A stretch of DNA of 6,618 nucleotides, taken from positions 1-6,618 of the forward strand of contig JAJZFE010000430.1 of NCBI GenBank assembly GCA_021798655.1, given 5' to 3'. This document shows positions 1-6,262 of the stretch, in pieces. The notes beneath the pieces are model-generated. The model ran no database searches and was not told the origin of the DNA. It saw only the letters and a program-made list of their open reading frames with translations. Source of the DNA: Acidobacteriota bacterium (GTDB taxonomy: Bacteria; Acidobacteriota; Terriglobia; Terriglobales; Acidobacteriaceae). Both the position numbers and the translations under genes were made by a program. Numbering within the stretch: the first letter of the stretch is position 1; the number at the start of each line of letters is the position of its first letter.

Positions 1-221
1 TACTGCTGCGTCTCGATCGCCGTATCCACCGCCGGATACCAGATCACGACATCCAGCTCATGCTGTGCCGCGCCGCGCCAGTTCCGCTGCTCCGCCGGAT
101 GCAGCACCCGCGTCGTCACGCCCACCCGCGCGGACGCATCCACCAGCACCGGCTTCGGCCTCTTCTCCGCCGAAGCACGCAACACCCACAGCATCATCGC
201 CGCAACCCACACGCGCTTCAT
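1..221 (-). CDS. Secreted alpha/beta-hydrolase (dienelactone hydrolase-like), N-terminal part
   Basis: Only the first 73 codons are in the window; the gene continues past the left edge. The protein begins with a plausible Sec signal peptide: basic residues 2-3, a hydrophobic core VWVAAMMLWVL (about 4-14) and an A-S-A site at 16-18 for signal peptidase I. The mature part includes the segment LDVVIWYPA at about 56-64. A Trp-Tyr-Pro-Ala strand like this is common near the N-terminus of secreted predicted dienelactone hydrolases and PAF-acetylhydrolase-like proteins. The catalytic Ser, Asp and His would lie outside the window, so enzyme activity cannot be judged. The start is ATG at 221-219 with only a weak purine stretch (GGTGGG) before it. 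The gene lies 48 bp downstream of the photolyase stop on the same strand and may be cotranscribed with it. The signal peptide is fairly secure; the family is an inference from one motif. Confidence 0.6.
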   Translation of the reverse strand, partial: MKRVWVAAMMLWVLRASAEKRPKPVLVDASARVGVTTRVLHPAEQRNWRGAAQHELDVVIWYPAVDTAIETQQ

Positions 222-250
222 ACCCACCAGCCTAACGCGCACCTGCCTCT

Positions 251-278
251 ACTCCCTATTCCCTGCGTCCTATTCCCT
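251..278. repeat. Heptanucleotide repeat array between photolyase and hydrolase genes
   Basis: Four consecutive 7-bp units read ACTCCCT, ATTCCCT, GCGTCCT and ATTCCCT; a weaker unit TGCCTCT precedes them at 244-250. Seen another way, CCTATTCCCTGC occurs twice with a 14-bp period (255-266 and 269-280). The photolyase stop codon (270-272, TAG on the minus strand) lies inside the array. Heptanucleotide tandem repeats between genes are known from cyanobacteria (STRR elements); whether this one is dispersed in the genome cannot be seen here. Confidence 0.55.
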
Positions 279-1772
279 GCTTTCACCCAGCATCCGCACC
301 TGCTTGATGTAGCTCTTCGAATCGAACTTGCTGCCTGTGCTTCCGCCCGACATATACCGCCGCTTGCCGAAGATCGGCCTATCGAACCACGCGCGGTCGA
401 ACTTGCCCAGCATCGACCACGCCACACCCGCATAGCCGTTCGGATCGCGGCCATCCAGCTCATACTTGTCGTTCAGGTAGATCGCCCACGCCATCGCGGT
501 ATCGATGTCCGGCGTCCACTCCAGGATCTTCTTCGCCCAGTACATGCGCAGGTAGTTGTGCATCCAGCCGTAGCGCACCATCTGCAGCTGCGCGGCGTTC
601 CACAGCTCGTCATACGTCTCGCCGCGCTCCAGCTGCGGCAGCTTATACAACACCTCGCGCTCGTCCTTCGCGTGCTCGTCGATGGTCTGCCGCGCCCAGT
701 TGTCCGCGCAGCCCGGCGAGTCGTACTCCGGCTGATAGCGCACAAAGTTCACCGCCAGCTCGCGCCACACGATCAGCTCGTTGAAGTACCCATCGCGCGC
801 CTTCTGCAGCCGCGGATTCGCCTTCGCCGCCGCGTCCACCGCCAGCGCAATCGTCACCGGCCCAACGTGCCCAAAGTGCAGCCACGGACTCATCTTGCTC
901 GACCCATCCGTCTCCGGATGGCTGCGATCGCGGTCATACGTCTCCAGCCCGACCGAGCAGAACTGCTCCAGCCGGCGCATCGCCGCATGGTGTCCGCCCT
1001 GCCACGCCGCTACCGGCAGCACACTGCGGTCGAACTCCTCCCAGCCTTCCGTCATGTCCGCGCGCACATCGTCCGCGTGCAGGCCGCGCGGTTGCTTCCA
1101 CGCCATCTCCGCAGCAGGATTGTCATACGGCACCAGAAAATCCGGCAGCGCGCGATACAGCCGCGGCCGCGCCACCGCCGCGCTGAACTGCGCCTTCTCC
1201 AGCAGCCGCGACGGCACCACAACGTCCGCGTCCACCGTCCAGTAGGGCACCGTCAACGTCTCGGCCATCTTCACGCGCCAGCGTTCGGGCTCGCGCATCG
1301 GGTTCTCGTCGCCGATCACCATCGCCGCGCCGACATCGCTCAGAAACGGCTCCAGCCGCTGGTTCGGATGCCGCCGCATCACAAACCCCACACCACGCGC
1401 CGCGCAGTCCTCCTCGATATCCGCAAGCCCCTGGTTGAGGAACGCATAGTGCCGCAGGTTCGCGCTGGGAAAGTTCTTGATGCCCGCAAAGTACGCCACC
1501 ACCGGCAGACCGAGCGCGTTGCCACACTGCACAGCCTTGTCCAGCGCATGATTGTCGCGCCCGCGCTGCGACCGCTGCATCCAGTAAACAACGCACTTGC
1601 CCTTCGCAACGCCCGCAGGCGCGCCGCCGCGCCGCACCGTCACCCGCGGATCATCCGCCAGCAGCTTCAGCGCCTCCGGCACGCTGGGGTCGTTCGCCAT
1701 CGCCTCGGCCACCTGCGCGTACATCGCATCGCGTTCCTGCGCCGTCATCGTCATCCTTCCAGCATCTCGCAT
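270..1772 (-). CDS. phr: Class II CPD photolyase (deoxyribodipyrimidine photo-lyase)
   Basis: This flavoenzyme uses blue/near-UV light to split cyclobutane pyrimidine dimers in DNA. The 500-residue protein is full length for class II enzymes. An N-terminal Rossmann-like domain carries the class II signature VVYWMQRSQRGRDN (61-74). The FAD-binding helical domain has DGSSKMSPWLHFG (289-301), NELIVWRELAVNF (331-343), a WMHNYLRMYWAKKILEW block (403-419) and LNDKYELDGRDPNGYAG (433-449), then a FGKRRYMS tail. By spacing, W391, W412 and W419 match the electron-transfer tryptophans W360, W381 and W388 of the Methanosarcina mazei enzyme, and N434 matches its flavin-facing N403 (numbers from memory). 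No key residue appears lost. The start is uncertain: the ATG at 1772 gives the longest frame, but GGAAGG at 1755-1760 sits 6 nt before the ATG at 1748, which would give 492 residues. The gene is divergent from the acetyltransferase gene. Confidence 0.95.
   Translation of the reverse strand: MRDAGRMTMTAQERDAMYAQVAEAMANDPSVPEALKLLADDPRVTVRRGGAPAGVAKGKCVVYWMQRSQRGRDNHALDKAVQCGNALGLPVVAYFAGIKNFPSANLRHYAFLNQGLADIEEDCAARGVGFVMRRHPNQRLEPFLSDVGAAMVIGDENPMREPERWRVKMAETLTVPYWTVDADVVVPSRLLEKAQFSAAVARPRLYRALPDFLVPYDNPAAEMAWKQPRGLHADDVRADMTEGWEEFDRSVLPVAAWQGGHHAAMRRLEQFCSVGLETYDRDRSHPETDGSSKMSPWLHFGHVGPVTIALAVDAAAKANPRLQKARDGYFNELIVWRELAVNFVRYQPEYDSPGCADNWARQTIDEHAKDEREVLYKLPQLERGETYDELWNAAQLQMVRYGWMHNYLRMYWAKKILEWTPDIDTAMAWAIYLNDKYELDGRDPNGYAGVAWSMLGKFDRAWFDRPIFGKRRYMSGGSTGSKFDSKSYIKQVRMLGESRE
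1755..1760 (-). promoter_or_regulatory. Possible ribosome binding site deciding the photolyase start
   Basis: On the minus strand GGAAGG lies exactly 6 nt upstream of an in-frame ATG (1748-1746, codon 9 of the longest frame). The first ATG (1772) has a poorer GGAACG just before it. The residues lost by the shorter start are not in a conserved part of the enzyme, so 1748 is a credible true start. Confidence 0.4.
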
Positions 1773-1822
1773 CTGCGTTCCACAATCGGCGGTGCCGTAC
1801 CATCTTGGCTACGAGACCTGCC

Positions 1823-2440
1823 ATGACAATTGATCCCATCAAACCCGAATCGGCCAACTACACCGCTCCGGCTCCCGCGACGGTCGAGCCCGTCACGCTG
1901 CGCCCGGCCACGCTGGACGACGCCTCCGCGCTCGCTCTCATCGCTGCGGCGACGTTTCTGGAAGCCTTCACCTGGATGCTGCCCGGCCGCGACCTCGTCG
2001 CCCACTGCGCCCGGAACCACGTCGCCAGCGCCTACGAAGGGTACCTGGCCCAGCCCAACACGCGCTGCACGCTGGCCACCGCCGGCCCCTTCCCCGGCAA
2101 CCAGTCGCCCGTCGGCTACACCCTCCTCTGCGACCCCGAACTGCCCACCGTAGAGACGCTGCCCACCGATGCCGAGCTCAAGCGCATCTACCTGCTCTCG
2201 CGCTTCCGCGCCGAGCCCGTCGTCGACCACCCCGGCCTGCGCCCGGCGGAGGCGCTGCTGCAGCTCGCCATCGCGGACGCCCGCGCCCTCGGCCGCACCC
2301 GCCTGCTGCTCGGCGTCAACGACGGCAACCAACGCGCCCTCGCCTTTTACTACCGCAACGGCTTCACCGCCATCGGCACCCGCACCTTCAACGTCGGCAC
2401 GCTGCTCTGCTCCGACCTCATCCTCGCCCGGGAGCTGTAG
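1823..2440 (+). CDS. GNAT-family N-acetyltransferase
   Basis: The 205-residue protein has the Gcn5-related acetyltransferase fold, which moves an acetyl group from acetyl-CoA to an amine; the substrate is unknown. Visible parts are strand 1 with VTLRPATLDDASALALIAAATF (about 24-45), the core strand ELKRIYLLSRF (119-128), helix 3 AEALLQLAIADARALG (142-157), and the strand-helix block LLLGVNDGNQRALAFYYRNGF (161-181), where the Asn and the FYxxxGF ending are typical of the family. The CoA pyrophosphate loop, normally Q/R-x-x-G-x-G/A after the core strand, is not canonical: about 8 residues are inserted and the loop reads HPGLRPA (136-142). The chosen ATG follows only weak purines. A TTG at 1805 in the same frame would add six residues. 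The gene starts about 50 bp from the divergent photolyase gene and may share its promoter region. Confidence 0.85.
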   Translation: MTIDPIKPESANYTAPAPATVEPVTLRPATLDDASALALIAAATFLEAFTWMLPGRDLVAHCARNHVASAYEGYLAQPNTRCTLATAGPFPGNQSPVGYTLLCDPELPTVETLPTDAELKRIYLLSRFRAEPVVDHPGLRPAEALLQLAIADARALGRTRLLLGVNDGNQRALAFYYRNGFTAIGTRTFNVGTLLCSDLILAREL

Positions 2441-2491
2441 CTCGCATTCACTCTCTGATACAGTGGTGCACATCCACTCCCGAGGTCTTTC

Positions 2492-2842
2492 GTGGCAAAA
2501 GTGACCCTGCAGGTCAAGAGCATCGCATCCCTCATCATTGCGACTGCGGCAAGCATCTCGTGGGGTATTGCCGGCCGACGATTCGACGGCCACACGCAAA
2601 GCTGGCCTACGCCAGCCGTGATAGGCACGATGGCCTTGCTCCTCCAGGCTGGCCTTATCTTTGTCGAGTCAAAAGAGGAAGAAGAGTTATCATTGACTCG
2701 GAAGGGACGGCTGGCCAGTGAGCAGCAATCCATCGCGGAAAACGAAAAGCTGAGCACACGCATTCAGAGCGAGATCGAGTCCGGGAATCCAGAATCAGCA
2801 GAGAAATGGGTAGCGTTCAGGAGAGATCACTATGGAAAATGA
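2492..2842 (+). CDS. Small membrane protein with two transmembrane helices, coupled to a RelE-like gene
   Basis: I do not recognise a family. The 116-residue product has two hydrophobic segments, about 8-27 (VKSIASLIIATAASISWGIAG) and 41-58 (PAVIGTMALLLQAGLIFV), joined by a short polar loop. A charged, probably helical C-terminal half follows (59-116), rich in Glu, Lys, Arg and Gln, starting with KEEEE at 61-65. Both termini probably face the same side; by the positive-inside rule I cannot choose firmly, because the loop also carries Arg-Arg. The start is GTG at 2492, supported by GAGG at 2482-2485 with 6 nt spacing. The gene ends inside the next one, with 11 bp of overlap, so the two are almost certainly translated from one mRNA. 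Its position matches that of an antitoxin in a type II pair, but no DNA-binding motif is visible. Codon use is less GC-biased than in the flanking large genes. Confidence 0.7.
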   Translation: MAKVTLQVKSIASLIIATAASISWGIAGRRFDGHTQSWPTPAVIGTMALLLQAGLIFVESKEEEELSLTRKGRLASEQQSIAENEKLSTRIQSEIESGNPESAEKWVAFRRDHYGK

Positions 2843-3110
2843 GATCTACATCGCCAATCGGCTCGCTGAGACACTGAAGAAGCTACCCGAAGAACAGCAG
2901 AACCGCATCGCGAAGCTGATCGACTCGTTGGGCGGCGATGGCTGGAAGAACAGTCAGGTAGTCGCGGCCGACAACTCGCAGGGAGGTGGTCTGCGTGCCC
3001 GCCTCTCGGGCGATCTCCGGCTACTCTTCCGTTACGCCCCCGAACAGCACGCGATCATCGTCACCGACGTTGCCTCCATGCAGGAACGCGAACTCGCCGC
3101 CGCCAGTTAG
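2832..3110 (+). CDS. RelE/ParE-fold protein, possible toxin-like partner of the membrane protein
   Basis: The 92-residue protein has the size and ending of the RelE/ParE superfamily. An N-terminal helical hairpin (about 4-35, with LAETLKKLPEEQQNRIAKLI) is followed by the characteristic strands LRARLSGDLRLLFRY (54-68) and HAIIVTDVA (73-81). RelE members cleave mRNA on the ribosome and ParE members inhibit gyrase; the sequence does not decide which, or whether it is toxic at all. Arg55, Arg57, Arg63 and Arg67 are basic residues in the region where RelE toxins bind RNA. The start ATG has a strong AGGAGAG at 2819-2825 and overlaps the stop region of the membrane-protein gene by 11 bp. No antitoxin-like gene lies directly next to it. 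The fold is a recognition call of moderate strength; the function is inference. Confidence 0.65.
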   Translation: MENEIYIANRLAETLKKLPEEQQNRIAKLIDSLGGDGWKNSQVVAADNSQGGGLRARLSGDLRLLFRYAPEQHAIIVTDVASMQERELAAAS

Positions 3111-3113
3111 TTC

Positions 3114-3147
3114 AAAACCGACCCTTGAAGTGCCGGTCACTGGTTTT
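3114..3147 (+). other. Weak inverted repeat between the RelE-like and zinc-ribbon genes
   Basis: AAAACC followed by GACC (3114-3123) can pair with GGTC and GGTTTT (3135-3138 and 3142-3147) across an 11-nt loop, leaving a 3-nt bulge. It begins 3 nt after the stop of the RelE-like gene. A run of mixed pyrimidines follows rather than a T tract, so it is not a convincing terminator. It might reduce read-through or protect the mRNA end. Confidence 0.25.
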
Positions 3148-3158
3148 GCTCTTTCTGT

Positions 3159-3164
3159 AAGGAG
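3159..3164 (+). promoter_or_regulatory. Ribosome binding site deciding the TTG start of the zinc-ribbon gene
   Basis: AAGGAG lies 7 nt before a TTG at 3172. The same frame stays open far upstream, but that upstream part runs through the RelE-like gene in another frame and reads as low-complexity Ser/Pro. This site is therefore the reason for choosing TTG. Confidence 0.6.
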
Positions 3165-3171
3165 TTCTTGT

Positions 3172-3420
3172 TTGCCCAAAAATCCAACGACTGTGCCCGG
3201 ATACACCAATCAAAACAAGCAGTCTCTTCTCGAACGCACATCTTTTCCATCCACCACCTTTCGTGGCCAGGTCATCTATCGGATGAAATGCGGCAACTGT
3301 AAACACGTCTACGGCGCTAACGGATGCGATATTCACATCCGTAAGTGCCCCAACTGCCAGTCCGGCACGCGCGGCGAGCCCCTCCGCGAGCCGCCGCCGA
3401 CACTCGACTTCGGAGCCTAG
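3172..3420 (+). CDS. Small zinc-ribbon protein of unknown function
   Basis: The 82-residue product has one clear module: C40-x2-C43 and C59-x2-C62 within MKCGNCKHVYGANGCDIHIR (38-57) and KCPNCQSG (58-65), a four-cysteine zinc ribbon. A fifth Cys (52) and His45 and His55 lie between the knuckles. Zinc ribbons of this size bind nucleic acid or another protein. I recall small conserved bacterial proteins with the same spacing and a YGANG-DIH-R core, but know no function for them. The N-terminal 35 residues are polar and the C-terminus (69-82) is Pro-rich and probably disordered. The start is TTG, supported by AAGGAG 7 nt before it. The gene follows the RelE-like gene by 61 bp on the same strand and may belong to that operon. 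No promoter of its own is evident. Confidence 0.7.
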   Translation: MPKNPTTVPGYTNQNKQSLLERTSFPSTTFRGQVIYRMKCGNCKHVYGANGCDIHIRKCPNCQSGTRGEPLREPPPTLDFGA

Positions 3421-3434
3421 AACAGCTCCAGCCA

Positions 3435-3457
3435 GGGGTACCCCCCTCCCCCCCCCC
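3435..3457. repeat. GGGGTACCCC palindrome running into a poly-C tract
   Basis: A perfect 10-bp palindrome GGGGTACCCC (3435-3444) continues into six C, one T and ten C (3441-3457). It begins 14 bp after the zinc-ribbon stop codon. The C10 run is prone to slippage and to sequencing error. As it is intergenic, a length change would not shift a reading frame here. Confidence 0.6.
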
Positions 3458-3505
3458 TCGATTTTTGCTTGATCTCTGGAATCAACAGGTTACGCGGTTC
3501 TGTGG

Positions 3506-3525
3506 CTGCAAAATATTGATTGCAG
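3506..3525. repeat. Short inverted repeat in the non-coding region
   Basis: CTGCAA (3506-3511) and TTGCAG (3520-3525) form a 6-bp perfect stem with an 8-nt A/T-rich loop. TCT (3500-3502) and AGA (3524-3528 region) could extend it across a bulge. A second small stem, TTGAT and ATCAA, lies at 3469-3473 and 3481-3485. There is no T tract, so a terminator is unlikely. Confidence 0.3.
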
Positions 3526-3592
3526 AGATTTTACGGGCATAATATTCAAAACATTGGAGTTAGGGATGATTTTGGTGGGATGAGGTTTTATG

Positions 3593-3628
3593 GCCGGTTT
3601 CCAGTGCGCCGGTTTCCAGTCGCCAGTT
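3593..3628. repeat. Second heptanucleotide-type repeat array
   Basis: GCCGGTTTCCAGT occurs twice without mismatch (3593-3605 and 3608-3620), 15 bp apart, followed by CGCCAGTT. Read on the minus strand the block resolves into near-heptamers: AACTGGC, GACTGGA, AACCGGC, GCACTGGA and AACCGGC. The core is RACYGG, different from the TCCCT core of the array at 251-278, but the period is the same. A further partial unit, GCCGGTTTTT, is at 3646-3655. Confidence 0.6.
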
Positions 3629-3895
3629 CATCCCCTGCTTCGATTGCCGGTTTTTCCCCTATTTCTATTGTAGCCAGCGAAAGGCATGGAATATGTTTTT
3701 GATTTTTGCGGCGTAAGGCGTTATTGGGGAATGCGTTACGGGTTTCGTGGGAGAGGTTGGGGGTTGACAGGGAGAGTTTGGCCGGGAAAGTCGCGAAAAA
3801 AATGTAGTAGAGGCTGAGCCTGCAGAAGAGGTTCCGGGGCGAGCTCTCCGGTGCCGACGACGGTAGATCGCAAGGCGACTTAAATACTCCAACTG

Positions 3896-3964
3896 GCAAA
3901 CGAATCCGCATCGCAAACGATGTATTTTGTTCTATCTGCGAACGGAAATCCGATAAGCGAACGC
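3896..3964 (+). promoter_or_regulatory. Four GCRAACG motifs upstream of edd, possible operator cluster
   Basis: GCAAACG occurs at 3896 and 3913 and GCGAACG at 3938 and 3957, all in the same orientation and spaced 17, 25 and 19 bp. The last copy is part of the perfect palindrome AAGCGAACGCTT (3955-3966), which touches the proposed -35 element. Such spacing directly upstream of a promoter suggests a transcription factor site; the regulator is unknown. Confidence 0.35.
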
Positions 3965-3993
3965 TTGGAGATGGGTCGATAAACGGTTAGAAT
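3965..3993 (+). promoter_or_regulatory. Predicted sigma70-type promoter of edd
   Basis: A TTGGAG hexamer (3965-3970) and TAGAAT (3988-3993) are separated by exactly 17 bp. The -10 matches the TATAAT consensus in five of six positions and the -35 in three of six. Transcription would start near 4000, leaving a leader of about 44 nt before the edd ATG. Confidence 0.5.
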
Positions 3994-3999
3994 CGCTCC

Positions 4000-4043
4000 A
4001 TGCCCATCCGTTTCTCCCTGCTTCCGCACTGCGAGCCTGCTGC

Positions 4044-4053
<10 letters not shown>
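4000..4053 (+). other. Possible 17-codon leader reading frame overlapping the edd start
   Basis: An ATG at 4000 opens [17 protein letters not shown] and stops with TAG at 4051-4053, seven bases past the edd ATG. The ATG coincides with the transcription start predicted from the -10 element, so it could be read as a leaderless message. edd itself has only a weak ribosome site (GAG at 4033-4035), which would fit translational coupling. The coding nature of this frame is unproven. Confidence 0.25.
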
Positions 4054-5894
<1,841 letters not shown>

Positions 5895-5920
5895 CGCCAG
5901 CCCACCCGATCGTCGCTCCG

Positions 5921-5954
5921 TTCTGACCAGAATGCGCTATGATTCTAGTCAGAA
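5921..5954. promoter_or_regulatory. Twin-palindrome operator of the toxin-antitoxin operon
   Basis: TTCTGACCAGAA (5921-5932) and TTCTAGTCAGAA (5943-5954) are two 12-bp imperfect palindromes with identical TTCT and CAGAA ends, exactly 22 bp apart, so they lie on the same face of the helix. They bracket and touch the -10 element. Two operator sites at a toxin-antitoxin promoter are usual for Phd-type antitoxins, which bind DNA through their N-terminal domain. Confidence 0.65.
5938..5943 (+). promoter_or_regulatory. Predicted -10 element of the toxin-antitoxin operon
   Basis: TATGAT matches the TATAAT consensus in five of six positions and sits between the two palindromes. No good -35 hexamer lies 16-18 bp upstream (the area reads GCTCCG). 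Transcription would start near 5950, about 16 nt before the antitoxin ATG. Confidence 0.45.
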
Positions 5955-5965
5955 TGGAGCGCGCG

Positions 5966-6262
5966 ATGGCAGCTTGGCAGGTACAACAGGCGAAGAGTCG
6001 GTTCAGCGAGTTGATTGAGGACGCCCAGACCAAAGGCCCGCAGATCATCACAAAGCACGGGGCTGAGACGGCTGTGGTGCTCTCCATCAACGAGTACAGG
6101 TCGCTGACATCTGTCGAACCCCGCATGGACCTTGCCGAATTCCTCTTGAGAAGTCCAAAGTTCCTGACGGATGAAGAACATGACGAGATGTTTGGCAACC
6201 TGCGCGATCCGAACGACACCGGTCGCAACATTGACTACCTCTTTGAGGACGATGACGCATGA
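5966..6262 (+). CDS. Phd/YefM-family antitoxin
   Basis: The 98-residue protein neutralises the toxin encoded next and probably represses its own operon. The N-terminal half is the Phd/YefM DNA-binding fold: AWQVQQAKSRFSELIEDAQTKG (3-24) is the usual start of the family, followed by PQIITKHGAETAVVLSINEYRSL (25-47), with the KHG turn and the VVLSINEYR strand-helix. The C-terminal half (52-98) is acidic, with PKFLTDEEHDEMF and the tail DYLFEDDDA. It should be the part that wraps the toxin, and is somewhat longer than in many relatives. The start ATG at 5966 was chosen because GGAG lies 6 nt before it (5956-5959) and homology begins here. Two upstream in-frame ATGs (5939, 5954) fall inside the operator. 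The stop overlaps the toxin start by 4 bp (ATGA). Confidence 0.9.
   Translation: MAAWQVQQAKSRFSELIEDAQTKGPQIITKHGAETAVVLSINEYRSLTSVEPRMDLAEFLLRSPKFLTDEEHDEMFGNLRDPNDTGRNIDYLFEDDDA

Larger units (their letters stand above)
3421..3999. other. Long lower-GC non-coding stretch before edd
   Basis: Nearly 580 bp hold no reading frame with a credible start, ribosome site or recognisable domain on either strand. The stretch is visibly richer in A and T than its neighbours. It contains a poly-C tract (3441-3457), small hairpins (3469-3485 and 3506-3525), a heptamer-type repeat array (3593-3628) and, near edd, four GCRAACG motifs and a promoter. The left half has the look of a dispersed extragenic element; this cannot be tested from a single window. 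Confidence 0.5.

Noticed and set aside
60..1826. 588-codon open frame on the plus strand opposite the photolyase
   Set aside because: The product is an Arg/His/Pro-rich string with no domain, as expected from the antisense of a high-GC gene; the minus strand has an unmistakable class II photolyase.
1751..2599. 282-codon minus-strand frame across the acetyltransferase gene
   Set aside because: Low-complexity Gly/Ala/Glu/Val product with no motif, crossing the real gene and its flanks.
2986..3171. Upstream extension of the zinc-ribbon reading frame to an ATG at 2986
   Set aside because: It runs through the RelE-like gene in another frame, reads as Ser/Pro-rich noise, and the TTG at 3172 has a much better ribosome site.
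3421..3445. GGGGTACCCC palindrome as a terminator of the zinc-ribbon gene
   Set aside because: A self-complementary 10-mer has no room for a loop, and C rather than T follows it.
3560..3631. 23-codon minus-strand frame (MNWRLETGALETG...) over the heptamer array
   Set aside because: The five-codon repeat is a consequence of the 15-bp DNA repeat; no spaced ribosome site and no support as a gene.
3667..3672. TACAAT on the minus strand as a -10 element
   Set aside because: There is no acceptable -35 at the right distance and no gene downstream on that strand before the convergent zinc-ribbon gene.
3764..3769. Perfect TTGACA hexamer as a -35 element
   Set aside because: No -10-like hexamer lies 16-19 bp downstream (the region reads GAAAGTC), and it is 275 bp from edd.
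3588..3911. 107-codon minus-strand frame in the non-coding region
   Set aside because: No recognisable domain, no ribosome site, and its C-terminal Thr-Gly-Asn-Arg repeats are simply the heptamer array translated.
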